Shown: positions 48,901 through 61,712, counted from the stretch's first letter. The stretch: 64,000 bases of DNA from Babylonia areolata (GCF_041734735.1 NC_134878.1:20095202-20159201); one strand, 5' to 3'. Program-made: numbers and translations. Notes: generated by a model not told the origin, from the letters alone.

Positions 48901-50777
48901 AAAATATTGGGTTTGTCAAAGGTGGCACAAAGTGGGTTTCAGAATTTATGTTTCAGACACAGATCAGATACATACAGCCAATTAGAAGCAGGGGTATGAC
49001 TGCAGTAAAAAAACAACAAAAAACAGATGGGCCTTAAATGTAGTAAAGTACAGGTATATAGTTTGCTTTCTCTGTTGTCCTGACCATGTTGTGAATGCTA
49101 TGAATGCCAATCATTCTGAGCCAGTCAAGCTCTGACGTTTTACTGCCATCTTCCTCAGTCCTGACACTGTGTTCGAGACGAACGAGGAGCTGATTCCATG
49201 ATTTGTGAGAGACATTTTGAAACGTGCAGCTATTGACTTCTCAGAGGATGTGGGTCTCTTGCACTGAGGTAACAACTTGAGAGAAAAAACAAACTTATGG
49301 ACATCATGGAATTTAAATTATGGGCATTGTGGGATTTAAACTTTCGCTTTTTTTTCTTTCTTTCCCTCTTTTCTACTGTCTGTTTATTTTCATTTCTGAT
49401 GAATTTCATCCGACATCAGTTTTAAGGGGAGACAATAGTGTGATGGATGCTTTCTGTAAGTTTTTGTAACTGATTATTTCCCTTTGACTCTCATTCCCTG
49501 TCTGTATGTTCAGTCTTGTTTCATTATCACCCACAGACTGTTGCCAGGGTATCATCCTCTCTATTTGCCTTCGGTTCTTTCAAAAGTTAGTGGTAAGTGC
49601 CTGCATACAGTATCTCAATTGATCATCCAGTCTAAAAAAACAACAACTAACTATCCCAGAAAACTGGAAAAAAAACCCCAAAAACCCCCAACCCAACAAC
49701 TCTGTTTACAAACATTTCTCTCTATATGCTGACCTGAATCAATGCTCTCTCTCTCTCTCTCAATAACAATATGTGTTACTGACATGTGGATGTTTTATGG
49801 AAGAACACATATTGTAATACACTCGCTCAGTTTAGGATGGGAGTATCACAAATTAATGTTCACAGATACAGTTGTTCAAGTAATCAAGAAAGCTGTGGAA
49901 CTGTCCATTTTGTAGTAACTCACTTGAAACAGAAATTCACTGTATTTTTGAGTGTCCAAAGTATGAAGATTAAAGATCTAAGTATTTACAGAATATTGTC
50001 AATTTAAAAAATCATAATCTGAAACTTATGTTTCAGAAGAGAGTATTTTTGTTTTTGTGAAGTTTCTGTTTTATGCCTTTAAGCTCAGATCTTGAATGCA
50101 GACCAAAATATACAAAGATGAAGCAGCGTATTAAACAAACCGGTTAATCTAAGTATCATGGAAAATAAATCTCTCCATGGCTGCAAATTACTCATGTATG
50201 TTGTTTTGCTGTTTTTCTCTCGTGTAAACAATAATATATCTGTCAACTGTGAACCCCCATTAAAAGGGGCTGTGGTCTATTCAATAAACTAGTGTCAGTG
50301 TCAGTGTCTGTCTCAATAACAAATCATTTGAGTGAGCAATACACACTTGTCATGTGTTATCTCTCTTCTCGTTTTTGAGAGGGGTACATCTAACTACTAT
50401 TTCATAACTGCATACCTGTGATTTCCTTTCATTCCAGTCATCAACTTCTAGTCTTTTGGCAGCAACTGCAAATCAAACACATACATGATAAATTATGTAC
50501 AATAAAAACAAACACATTTCAAGCATAATTGAAAGTCTTTTGCCTTCAAGGGTGTAAAAGCCTGACATGAGGACGGTGGTTTTTTTTTGGTTTTGATTAA
50601 CTGATATGTGTACTTACATACAGTGCCTATCCTCAGTCAGAGACCAAGCTCTAAGTGCTTTACAAACATTGAGCCATTTGCACAACATGCTGCCTACCTG
50701 GGTAGACCTTGAGGCTACTGAGAACTGCCTACAGGTGCTCCTCATTCGTTTCTTGGGTCTTTCAGTCAGGCTTCAGT

Positions 50778-50808
<31 letters not shown>

Positions 50809-51369
50809 ACATACACACACACATTCAGGCAATATCCACATTTCTTCCCTTGTACTCTTTCCAGTCAGTAATGTTTCGAAGATGGAAAAAAATTGGAAAC
50901 TGTTATATATACTGTACATTTTTTCCCCTCTTGAATGCCGTAAAGAAGGCCAGTAGAAGGGTGGAGAGGAGGAAATGGAGAGTATATATTACAATGTCAT
51001 TATCCAGTTCACAAATTTTTCTTTGAAACACAAGAATACAGGGGAAGAAATGTGGATACTGCCCCCCACCCTCTCCATTTACATTAGACTTCAGAGTGGA
51101 TTTTACTTGGAACAGTCATGGTTTACAAAATATGTATTAATTATCGTAAAACCAGGTAGCCAATAACAGAAAGAATACATAAGTTACAGTTAAATCTATT
51201 GATTAAAGTGCATTCTATGTGGCCCCATGGACTGTGTTGGTTTAGCATTAACTTCTCTGCTCAAATAAAAATGTAGATATATATACTCACAGTACATGCA
51301 GAACAGAAAGTAGAAGAGGCCAACGGCAAGAGCAAAGAAAATGATACAGTTGAGCAGTCTTTTGTTCAT
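45804..51369 (-). CDS. HtrL/YibB-like type II membrane protein, putative glycosyltransferase-like (4 exons)
   Basis: Joined exons on -: 51369-51291, 50465-50416, 48191-47430, 45983-45804. All introns are GT-AG and phases match, giving 356 aa. Residues 1-9 are short and basic (MNKRLLN), and about 8-26 form a hydrophobic anchor (CIIFFALAVGLFYFLFCMY), the usual layout of a Golgi/ER type II enzyme. The lumenal domain has TIITAYFNIG (74-83), PVIIFTD (112-118), WMDVGLFR (205-212), a VWVGGAMFLA segment (258-267) and TDQQVIYIMY (294-303). I recognise this layout as the bacterial HtrL/YibB family (Pfam HtrL_YibB), which also has animal members. The DVG and TDQ motifs suggest nucleotide-sugar binding, but activity is inferred and no substrate can be named. 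The start is the first ATG of the anchor exon; 5' non-coding exons probably lie upstream. Confidence 0.88.
46049..46316. repeat. (TG)n + GAGAGA/AAGAGAGGGAGG tandem block
   Basis: A ~75-90-bp unit made of (GTGT)n, GAGAGA, TATTATCATTAGAAGAATAA and AAGAGAGGGAGG repeats about three times. Confidence 0.88.
46366..46509 (-). mobile_element. SINE family B, short copy next to A-rich run
   Basis: Preceded on + by (CAGTAT)n (46363-46380) and containing GGCTCAAGGAGGCATCACTG through AGTCAGGCCTTGAG, then an A-rich run to 46509. It has the same truncated boundary as 42333-42451. The A-run at that boundary would be a 3' tail if the element were read on +, so its true orientation deserves a check. Confidence 0.8.
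46692..46924. mobile_element. MITE-like element with TTAA ends (family E), uninterrupted copy
   Basis: 233 bp. The right end is GAGAGAGTTAA; the left end TTCAACTCACTCAGTACGGC has one change from TTAA. Reverse-orientation match to 16346-17463 without the nested retroposon, which confirms the uninterrupted length of the family. Non-coding. Confidence 0.8.
46935..47429. repeat. GACAGACA / CCTGCTGATGA array at the HtrL-like exon donor
   Basis: Irregular ~20-23- and ~40-bp units built from CAGACACCTGCTGATGACA and CAGATACCTGCTCATGAC. On the transcribed strand each reads TCATCAGCAGGTATCTG or TCATGAGCAGGTGTCTG, i.e. AGCAG|GT(A/G)TCT. The real donor at 47430/47429 is GATCAGCAG|GTATGT with TGAGCACT just upstream. 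The array thus resembles repeated copies of this exon-intron junction. Reading through the donor stays open to 47208. Confidence 0.88.
47430..48191 (-). CDS. HtrL-like main exon
   Basis: 762 nt, phase 0 at both ends. The acceptor is CCGTGTTGCAG on -, the donor CAGCAG|GTATGT. It encodes residues 44-297, beginning FSTQLWVKDPVLKKIHDR and ending DMGIMSTDQQ, and contains TIITAYFNIG, PVIIFTD, the WMDVGLFR core and VWVGGAMFLA. High GC and dense conserved residues make this the clearest coding block of the window. Antisense frames inside it are shadows. Confidence 0.95.
48192..50415 (-). other. HtrL-like intron (2.2 kb)
   Basis: AT-rich unique sequence with small CA, CT and A tracts (48413-48428, 49746-49760, 49665-49682). 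A CAGTGT hexamer repeat is seen near 50293-50308. No SINE body or exon-like block is recognised. Confidence 0.75.
50416..50465 (-). CDS. HtrL-like small stem exon (50 nt)
   Basis: Acceptor GATTTGCAG, donor CACAG|GTATGC on -. With the T carried from the anchor exon it reads FAAKRLEVDDWNERKSQ. Only this frame is open, and both neighbours match in phase (1 into it, 0 out). It encodes the stem between membrane anchor and catalytic-type domain. Confidence 0.85.
50466..51290 (-). other. HtrL-like intron (0.83 kb)
   Basis: Contains (CA)n at 50779-50822 and otherwise ordinary AT-rich sequence; nothing else recognised. Confidence 0.75.
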
Positions 51370-51390
51370 CGTTGGTTCTTTAATAGTGTC
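51291..51390 (-). CDS. HtrL-like first coding exon (membrane anchor)
   Basis: Acceptor TTTTTACAG on -, donor TACT|GTGAGT. The ATG is at 51369-51367, and 51390-51370 is leader (GACACTATTAAAGAACCAACG). That leader is also open in frame, so an upstream start in another exon cannot be excluded. It encodes MNKRLLNCIIFFALAVGLFY, then FLFCMY, a single hydrophobic helix behind two basic residues. Confidence 0.85.
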
Positions 51391-51644
51391 CTGTAAAAAT
51401 TCACAAATTAGAATAAATATACATTCATCAAATGAATGAACTGAACTGCATATAAAATCAGTGATATTCAGTGAATGATTCAGAAAAGTAAAGAAGACTG
51501 AAACTGCAAAAAATCCTTATGAAAGAGACAGAATAAACAGTAAAAATTCACTGTTCACTTTTCTTATTATCAACCGACTTCAGACACCCTTTCTAAATCC
51601 CTGTTACCTTTTTCTAATTTCATATACCTTTTCATTCCAATAGC

Positions 51645-51990
<346 letters not shown>

Positions 51991-52549
51991 CTAGGTGTCA
52001 ATAAAAAAAAAATGGCATTGTATAAATTGTTTACATTCCTTACAAATAAATTGCTATCATGCATTTCTTTTTTCTTTTTGCAATCATGCAAGGGACTGCA
52101 TGAAATGGCAATTTATACAAACATTTAAGATATTCAAAGATCTTGATAACCCCTCCCCCCCAAAAAAAAAACAACAAACACGGACCCAAATAAGATAGTC
52201 AGTCCATTCGCTTAAGAAACACCACAGTTTGTTAGAAAAAAAAAAAAAAAGAACCACTTTAATGTTCACCTGTGATTAAAACACTTTCAGACACAGCAGA
52301 GTTGCACTTGTTTGGAACATACTCCATTCTGAGTGGAAAATGCATAAAATACTAACAGCTTCAAAAATCCTCTAGATAGCAATCCACAATTAAGATTTTT
52401 TATTTTTAGTATTATTATTTTTTTTTATATAATACTACCACTAATACAAATAATAATACTTGTCCATTTTGGTAGTAGTGGCCTGGGCATTAAAAGCCAA
52501 TAACTACAGTTCAACAGTTTACTGCAACTATATATTACTTAGTTTGCTT

Positions 52550-52762
52550 TCAGTTTCAGTTTCAGTTTCAATTAGGAGTCAAAACATGAGGACTGATCTA
52601 TGTACACCAAATGACATCCGATGTGTAAAAAAAGAAAAGAAAAAAGAAAACAAGAACAACAAAAAAGTAATGAACAGAGGAGCTGACAGGCTGATCTTCA
52701 CAAAATAAATCATATATTCAATGCACTGATCAGGCCTTGAGAGCCTATGCTACTTTTGTGTA
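52550..52762 (-). mobile_element. SINE family B, degenerate copy
   Basis: CAGTTTCAGTTTCAGTTTC tail, then GGACTGATCTATGTACACC, ATGCACTGATCAGGCCTTGA and GCCTATGCTACTTTTGTG, in the family order but strongly diverged and with an A-rich insertion (52625-52668). Confidence 0.65.
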
Positions 52763-53610
52763 AAACATTAACATATCATGGGATGAAAAGAAGAAGTAAA
52801 CTGCCAGTCCCTACACTACTACTACTACAATAAAATATACCATACATTGTAAAGTGAACAGCACACATATTGGAAAATTATAGTACAAACATAAGAACAA
52901 AAATGAGCGCATATATCCACATTTGTTTCCCTCCACTCCTCTGTGTGACTGCAGGGATGCTGGAGTGACCATTCATGCCTTCCTTCCTTCCAAAGATCGA
53001 GTGACCACAATCAAATGTTGATTATTTGGTCACTGTTTAGGGGATCTGCGGGAAAAGTACTAATTCTATGAAAAAAAACAACAAATCTTTATTTCACAGT
53101 ATCTAAGCTAGACCACTCTGACTAGTGAAGGGCTCCCTGGGGATAAACCCCGACCGGCACAGCTTAAGCCTGTCATTTACTGCTACTTTGATCCATCATC
53201 CGTACACAAAGTATTAGAAGTATTACTTAAATCCTTTCTTTTTTCTTTCTGTTTCTCTCTTTCCTTTCTCTCCATTTTCCCTCCTCCTTCCCCTCTCTCT
53301 TTCTTTGGTGATGGTTCACAGGAAAATGAAAAGAAAAAAAAATCCAGTTGTTTGCATTTAGCTGCCATTGTGACACCCTAAAGGTTCTGGCAAGGCCTTG
53401 TTGAGGGCAAAAACTGTGGACATTGCGCTCCCCACAAACACACACACATATAGGGAAGCAAAACACACGTGCAACAATTTGTAGTCTCAAAGTAGACACA
53501 AAGTCCCAAACCTCAACCGACAAACGTACATGTATGTACAGCCACGCCCCACCCAAAACACACACTGACGTACGGCTAACACATACATTTATAAGCATCA
53601 CTCAGCAAGG

Positions 53611-53678
<68 letters not shown>
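53611..53678. repeat. (CA)n(TA)n microsatellite
   Basis: About 14 CA then about 19 TA units. Confidence 0.95.
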
Positions 53679-53681
<3 letters not shown>

Positions 53682-55309
53682 TTGCGCCATTATCATGGTT
53701 TGTGGGACCAAAACGAAAAAAACAACATGATGGTAGCACAAAAGTTTAGTGCCTGAATCCGCAATCAAAATTGAGAAAAACAACGTGCAAAACAGAGTCG
53801 AAATCTACTGAAAATGGGTTACAACAGCTACTAATGGTAATATCGTTTCATACATGTACAAAAATACAAATAACGTATATCCCAAATACACATGCACGCA
53901 TTTGTGCACATACCGGCTCCCGCAATGCACACACATATACACATCATCATACCTTTCGATGTAACGTTTTTCAGCTTTGACAGGTAACTACCGTGGAAAC
54001 ACAGTAAAGAAGGATGACATAATGACCCACTAGCAGGAACAGCAAAACTGAAAATATAATACTACTGTTGCAACCATAGCTTCACAGAAGAGAAGCAATG
54101 ACTTGTCTGAGCTTGAGCTGTTGTTTCGAAACACTCATCAGAATCATCATCTTGGAAACGCGTGCCACGAGAGTGATTTCCCTTGGGTGGTCCTCCATCA
54201 TAAAATATTTTCGCTTTCTGTGGTCGTTATCCTTTTAGTGTCATGTTTCATTGTTTTTCTATGACTCAAAAATGTTAATGGGAATAAACTCATTATCACT
54301 GTCACTGACTGTATCTGTATCATGTCCGTCGGAAGGAACTAATTCTGGGATCGACTTAGGGGAGAGCAAGCAACAACAGAAACAAACAAACAAAAAAACC
54401 CCCAAAACCCCTCAAACAACGACAAAACCGCCACAAAATAAAACACTAACTAACTGGAAGTTTCAGGGTATTATACGCCAGGCCATTCCGGCAAGCGTTG
54501 TGCTCCTCGAGATTATGTATTTGTGCATCACTCGCATTAATTTTAGAAAGGAACATTGCTCTCGACTGTCATGGACAGCACAGTATGGAAGCAGTTGTTT
54601 CCCTTACGTCAATAAGTGCTCGTGGATGTTGGCTTGAGATAGTTGATCTGAATATATAATAACTGCCTTAATATTTGAAATGTGATGTGATCTTAGTATC
54701 AGAGAAAAAGTGATCTGGGCATCACTACTACTCATAACAGTAATGGCAGAGCTATTTCTGAATGTCTCTGTTTAAAATCCATGAAGCAATAACACTCCAT
54801 GGTAGGGTTTGACATGTGCAAAGGCTCGCAGTCAGCCTGGCGGAGCGAGGACCCAATCTGGTATCAGTACCGACAAAGGAATGTCTGTTGCAAACACAGA
54901 AGCATACAGCCATAGTATCCAGGAAACAACGCAGATAACAGACATATCCATGTTCAGAAATAATGAACTGCAATAAACTTTCTACTGTATCACACATCAG
55001 GTATCCCATTAAGAGAGGTCTAAAACTGAAATCAGTCACATGAACAAAAACTCGCATCAAACAAGTGATGCGCGTTGTGTTGTAAGTGACATATGCCCAG
55101 ATGAGTTAGACACGAACTGATGTGCCCACATAGCGAGTACACACACTCCAACCATGATTCTGAGGTGACACCATCTCCTAGGGTAGAACTTAACACTTGT
55201 GGGGGAAAAAATGTTTGTTTTTGGCAAGTATTGAGTGTTTTCATGTGGGTGTGGGTGGGGGGGTTTGGGATTGGGATAAATATATGTGCATGCATGTGTA
55301 CATCTGTTT

Positions 55310-55312
<3 letters not shown>

Positions 55313-55371
<59 letters not shown>
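55313..55371. repeat. (TG)n microsatellite
   Basis: About 28 uninterrupted TG units. Confidence 0.95.
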
Positions 55372-55423
55372 ACCATGATCAGGCCAGCACTTGGCCTTGG
55401 CCTTGGACCAATGTACTCCCTCC

Positions 55424-55545
55424 TTTCAGTTTCCATTTCTCATGGAGGCGTCACTGCGTTCGAACAAATATGCTACACCGCATCTGCTAGGCAGATGCCT
55501 CACCAGCAGCATAACCCAACACTTTGTCAGGCCTTGAGTGCATTC
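55424..55545 (-). mobile_element. SINE family B 3'-part
   Basis: CAGTTTCCATTTCTCATGG, GGCGTCACTGCGTTCGAAC, CATCTGCTAGGCAGATGCC and GTCAGGCCTTGAGTGCA match the intact copies, with a few deletions. Truncated just beyond the junction with the central domain. Confidence 0.82.
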
Positions 55546-57925
55546 CTGTTATATCCTTCCCTTCAAAGAAGACAAATGCTTTGTTACATTTAATGGGAAC
55601 CAATTCATTCGAACAACAAACCAATATCAATTTGCAGTGTAACAATTTATTTCTTTCAAAAATTTCAAGCAAATGGACAAGCACAATGTTAGCTGCTTGA
55701 TAACAGTATAAATCATTGAAGAAAAATGAAAGGAAAACAAATACCACCCTGCTCCATCCAAATATTTTAAACAAACAAATGAAGTAAAAACATAGATGAA
55801 TAAGATCAAAAAAAGAAGAAGAAATAGATGAACAAGAAAACAATATAACTCAATGAATAATCAGTACAAGCAATGATTATTGTAATAATAAAAAAAGACA
55901 ACAATGACAGTGATTCTAACAAGACATTCAAACATCACATACATGCTGAACTTTTTATCAGTTTCAACAGACATCACGATAACACTTCAAGGAAATATTT
56001 TCCACTTTCCCCCCTGCAATGGGGGAAAACTTAATGATCCACACACATCCACAAAAACTGTTAAGCAAAATCATACTTTGTTGAACAAACTGAATTTTTG
56101 AGAACAATGACAATTTGTGAATGGCAATTGTCGTTTCAACTTTTGCCTTTTTCCTGCTTGTTTTTCTTTTCTCATTTGTTACTTTCTTCTTCTAAAACAA
56201 CAAAAAACAAAACAACAACAACTACAAACACACCAAAAAACAAACAAACAAACAACTATACTGACAGAGTTCTAGGTCATGGCTGTATTTCTGCAATTTT
56301 TGTCAGTCAAACTGTGTTGTAAAAAAAAAAAAACAAACCCCAAAAAACAACAACCCTCCTTCCCCAAAAACAACCACCAAAAAAATGCAGATTAATTAAA
56401 TGTTTAATGTTTTTTTAAAAAAATCACTTTTTATAATTTTCTACTGCTCCAACTCATAAATGAGTTAGACATGATAGAAGTCACCTAGTCCCAGTTTCTT
56501 AAAGAACTGATGCATGAAATTAATCTTTTTTGATTTCCCTTGTATTTGTTTGTAAACGAATATGAAAACAAATTTATAATTCTGCCTTCTGTGCTGGTTT
56601 GTCTCCTCTTGATTTTAAACAATAACACAAACAAACAAACAAACAACAACAACAAAACAAAAACAACAATCAACAACAACAAAACAAACAAAAAACTTTG
56701 TACAGGAAATCAAAATTTCAAAATTACCCTTATAATTCAATTACCCACCAATTTCACATTCTAATTTAAAAAAGAAAAGAAAAGAAAAAAGAATGATTTC
56801 TAACAAGCAAAAAACAACAATGCCCTCAGATAGACACAAGTGCATACACGCACACATGCACAAAGCATTATGTAAATATTGAACAAAAGCGTCATGGAAT
56901 CAATTCAATGTGTGCCCACAGATGGCTATGAGTGCACACGCATACACAGGCACAAATGCATTATAAAAAATTGAACCAAAACGTCATGGAATCAAAATAT
57001 TTGGCAAAGTTGATAAGAAATTATGTCTCGTTGCACCAAGCAGGCAAAGGATACAAAGAAATAAAGCAAACAATAAAATGTCTCAAATACGTACATAAAC
57101 AACTGTGATTTCGCCTAAAGCTACAACAAGATTTAATACTGATAAGGTGCAAACTACCTACGTATTATCTATGCATCAATGCAACTTATCTGACAAAACT
57201 GCCAAACTCAATATAGAAAGGAATCATGGAAGCAAACAGAAATAATCACAAAATTTTTTTTTTTTAAAACCCAAAATCCCACAAACAAACAAGAAACAGA
57301 CACTTCTGCTTGCTAACAAATTTTACTTGGGTTTCTAACCTTTAGTTTTGAAGTTCAAATTTGCGTAACTATCCACTTTTAATCAAAAGCCAGCAAACTG
57401 TGGTGATTTTCAACACAAATGATTCACAAAATGAAATAAAAAAACAACAACAAAACAACAAAAGCAGATCATTTACTTGCATAACTCTTCAACACAGTTT
57501 CATATTCATAATCATTCAAGATGTTTACTGGTCAAAAATAAGTACTTAAAGACATGAACACATCTGCACATGCAGAGACACACAATGCACATTCAGGCAG
57601 GAAAGCTGTCTCCTGGGCTTTGTCACCTCCTTGACACATCAGATCAAATGCTTTAAGCGGGGAAGATTCAAATGGATGTCGCATGATTTGCTGAAACAGT
57701 GACAGTAAATTTCAGTTTTTGTATTTTTAGAAAAGCAAAACAAAACAAAAATAAAACCTTGCCCAATAACATAGGCATGTCTTTTGACACTGGCTATTCT
57801 GTGAATTCTTTTATATAGAGGATCAAGAAAAAGAACAAAAAATGTAATTATACATAATAAACAGCATTATATAAAATAGGCATAGAGAACCCAAATTGCC
57901 TATGGGCATCTTGCACCACCCTTGC

Positions 57926-57926
<1 letters not shown>

Positions 57927-57957
<31 letters not shown>
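57927..57957. repeat. Poly(A) tract
   Basis: 31 A on +; no retroposon body recognised beside it. Confidence 0.95.
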
Positions 57958-57962
<5 letters not shown>

Positions 57963-58150
57963 GTAAGAGTGCCCACTTACCAAGTCCATAAATAGACCAC
58001 CAAAAAAATTCAAGAATTTCTGGAAAAAAAATTATTCATGAATTGACCAGCAAGACAGAAAATAAGGAAGAGATGATGACGAAAAGAAAAGGAAAAGGCT
58101 GGGGGCAAAAAGAGCACAGAAGACATTTCTAGAAGTTTGGGAATACTATT

Positions 58151-58530
58151 GACGGGCGCAATAGCCGAGTGGTTAAAGTGTTGGACAGTCAATCTGAGGG
58201 TCCCGGGTTCGAATCACGGTGACGGCGCCTGGTGGGTAAAGGGTGGAGATTTTTACGATCTCCCAGGTCAACATATGTGCAGACCTGCTAGTGCCTGAAC
58301 CTCCTTCGTGTGTATATGCAAGCAGAAGATCAAATACGCACGTTAAAGATCCTGTAATCCATGTCAGCGTTCGGTGGGTTATGGAAGCAAGAACATACCC
58401 AGCATGCACACCCCCGAAAACGGAGTATGGCTGTCTACATGGCGGGGTAAAAACGGTCATACACGTAAAAGCCCACTTGTGTGCATACGAGTGAGCGCAG
58501 AAGAAGAAGAAGAAGAAGAAGAAGAAGAAG
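58151..58530 (+). mobile_element. SINE family A, full-length and little diverged
   Basis: tRNA-like head GCAATAGCCGAGTGGTTAAA (A box) and GGGTTCGAATCACGG (B box), then GGCGCCTGGTGGGTAAAGG, CTCCCAGGTCAACATATG, GATCCTGTAATCCATGTCAG and ATACCCAGCATGCACACCCC, ending in (GAA)n about 33 bp long. The long tail and intact promoter boxes suggest a young copy. A clear target duplication was not found. Confidence 0.93.
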
Positions 58531-58560
58531 ATTCTTGACCAGAAAATTCATGGTGACACT

Positions 58561-58900
58561 TCTTTTTCTGCGTTTATGGGCTGCCACTCCCATGCTCACT
58601 CAAGTATGAGTGGGCTCTTTGACATGTATGACCATTTTCATTCTGCCATGTAGGCAGCTATGTTCTGTTTTCATGAGTGTGAATGCTGGATATGTTTTTG
58701 TTTCCACAAGCCACCAAACGTTGACATGGATTAAATGTGGGTATTTGATCTTGTGCGTGCACATATACATGAAGAGGGGTTCAGGTCTGCACATATGTTC
58801 ACCTGGGAGGCTGGAAAAACCTCAACCCTTAATGAAGCTAGTGTGCCAAAATCTGGGAAACTCAGGCATGAATTCAGTGATCTAACCATTCTGACCAGGA
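58561..58900 (-). mobile_element. SINE family A, degenerate copy facing 58151-58530
   Basis: On +: TCTGCGTTTATGGGCTGCC, CATGTATGACCATTTTCATT, CAGCTATGTTCTGTTTTCAT, GTTGACATGGATTAAATG and GTCTGCACATATGTTCACC. These match the complement of the neighbouring copy. The head is largely eroded (GTGATCTAACCATTCTGACC near 58880). Confidence 0.82.
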
Positions 58901-60586
58901 ACTGCACCTGCCTCGAGGTGATACGGTCCCAGCATGCCAACATGACTCACCAGCACTAAACTCATCTCACATAAAGGTTGCTGTAAAACGTAACCAAGCA
59001 TTTAGCACAGGTCAGAAGAAAATATCTTTGCCAGTTACTTCTCCTCAATTCTGAAACTAAAATATATTCAATAAAACAAAAAACAAACAAACAAACAAAA
59101 ATACTGAATGGTACAGATAAAAAAAGAGTTACAATACAATTAGCTGGAAACACCTATCCACAGCAGTGATTCAGAAAACACTGATGTCCTTTATCAATGG
59201 TAATTGAATTGATATTAAGTCAATCTCTTTCTCAAAAGAAAGAGGAGAGGGAAGGGGAGGGAGTCAGGTGCAGTTTGAACAACAATAATTGCCAGAGAAC
59301 AAGCCTGTGTAATGTACTGAAAGCTGTTTTGTCAGCCACAATATCTGTTAATTAAAAAAAAGAAAAAAAAAAAGAAATAAGGAAAATGCTAAAAATGTGT
59401 ATTTGATTCACTCCATTTGGCAAGCAAGGCGGAAAACCAAACAAGAAATGTACACACAGCCGGAGATTCCAATTCAATGTTCGTTTCAGATACTGAAATT
59501 GTAATTACTGGTTTCCTGAAATAAGTAAGTACACATGCCATGCTATGATTACACTTTCCCCAAGTTCATAATCATTGTATAATTGTAAATATGTTAACAT
59601 GCACAGAGTATCTGTAACATCGACCTTCATTCTATCACAATGTCAAATATTGTAAGAAAAAAAAAAGGACCTGTGTATGAATTCTTTAGAAATGAATTCA
59701 TTTTAAAAATTCAGACTGTGACCTTCATCTTTTGTCAAATTCAATGAAGTCTAAAAATTCTGGTGAATAAGCATACAAACAACAAACCAGATCCTGAACT
59801 TTGAACATCTTGAACCAAGGTGAACTGGGTTGAAGATTGTTTCAATCAATTTCAATCTTTGGTAACAAGGACCAATGAAGCAGAAAGTGGATTTTACAAT
59901 GGCACGACGTGACTGGTTCAGTAAAAAACGTTTTTACAACATATTATTGTCTGTGCCAGCAGAATGTTCCATCTGTGGCCTAAATCTCAACCTGGCAAGC
60001 AATGGTAATGTTGATAACACTCAATGTTTCATTTGTATCTCAAGTCAGTTTGCAGCTGTATTTATATTTCAAGTTTATCTGTACTGCTTTCAAGTTTGTT
60101 CCACTGCTGCTTTTTTTAAATTAGCTTCATTTGTATCTGTATTAAAAAAAAATGTTCTGCTGATACATAGTGTTAGGGTAATAAACATGAATATTTGTAG
60201 TGTTTTCTATTTTATTTTGTGATCTTGGTCTGAGACAAGGGTCAAAACAACCAGTCATTTCCATTTATCTAGGAATTCTCCACATAAACTAGTCCAGATT
60301 TGCATGAGATTGTCCCTGATAGGAGCTAGATGTGCATCTTTTAAAAAATTTATGCCTATTAAAACTGGTCTCACGGTGTGCATGAAATCGTACCCATGGA
60401 TGTCAATGCACAATCATGTATAAGACATCTCCCCTCAACACCCAAAATGATTTTCCACTTTTTGTTTTTCTCCCACCTTTCTGCTCATCTTGAGAGCTTG
60501 ACAAAGTAAGGGATGACTTACTATGCATATGTATAGCATAAACACAAATAAACAAACAAAACTGCACTGTTTGATGTAAGGATTCG

Positions 60587-60618
60587 GGGGGGGGGGGGGG
60601 GGGGGGTGGGGGTTGGAG
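60587..60618. repeat. Poly(G) tract
   Basis: More than 20 G on +, then TGGGGGTTGGAGGG. Confidence 0.93.
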
Positions 60619-61527
60619 GGAAGAGGTTGCAGAAATCAAGAAAAAAGAGATTCCTGTTAAATTTTTCACTTAAAACTTCAAAACGTTAAGATAGCAAATT
60701 AAACGGGGCAAAAAGGAGCAAATGACAAATCGCACACAGCTCTCTTTGTTGTAAACAATTCTGCTTTTATAAGCCAAACCATAAAGCAACAAGATTATAC
60801 AAATTAAATGTAAACAAGCCAAAGATCACTTCAAACACAAAAATTCTTCTTTTTTTTTTTTTTTTCTTCTCAAAGCATCTATAACAACTGACTAGCCACG
60901 TATCTCTGCACACTTTCATTAACAATGCACGCTCAGTTTCTTCTTGTAACAAACACCGCAAGCCTGTTAACAAAAACAAACCATATAAATACTACACGCA
61001 ATATGCAATAAAAGTCATAGTACATTAGCCAAACAACAAAAAGAGCGAAAAACAAAACAAAAACCAAAAACACACAGATCCCACCATTTACAATGTGCTA
61101 TCAGTCCACACTGAGAGGAACGATCATACTGGTCATTTATTCAATTACTGTATTTGTTCGTGGAATTCTTTCATCACTGAAAAATCAACAGCATATATAG
61201 AACACCTTCATCCTTCTTTTTATATGGGTTATCATCATATTGTGTAATTCTTATCCAAAGTACCTGTGGCAAAAAAACATGCAAGCAGTAGCATCATTGC
61301 ATCAAAATACAGGCCATAATGATAAAGTCAGTACAACAGTATTCTAAGTGTTTTAAGTTGTTGTTTTTTTCTTTCAACAATGTGTAATGCCCCCCCGCAC
61401 CCCCCTTTTTTTTTTCTTTGATGCACATGTTGAACACTGAAATTCTGTTCCTGTCTACAGACAACATACCACTGTCTTGTGTCCTAACTCTGAACAATGT
61501 TGATGCCAAATAAAATCTATCTTGTGG

Positions 61528-61667
61528 TGGTGTGTGTCTCGAGTGTGAACATGTATGTTAATGTGAGTGAGCATGCGTGTGTGCGTGTGTGTGTGCATGC
61601 ATGCGTGTGTGTGTGTGTTTGTGCGTTAGTGTTAGTGTGCTAGTGTGTGTGTGTTAGTGTGTGTGTG

Positions 61668-61709
<42 letters not shown>

Positions 61710-61712
61710 GTC
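61528..61712. repeat. TG-rich microsatellite with GTTAGTG units
   Basis: (TG)n mixed with GTGTTAGTGTG units, ending in an uninterrupted TG run (61668-61702). Confidence 0.9.

Noticed and set aside
58151-58230. tRNA gene
   Set aside because: The A and B boxes belong to a SINE head; the cloverleaf is not complete and the element continues for 380 bp to a (GAA)n tail. The same holds for the heads at 16481, 15780, 13670, 42014 and 43408.
59875-60222. 115-codon + strand frame
   Set aside because: AT-rich, Phe/Ser/Val-rich, no recognisable domain, no splice context; consistent with chance.
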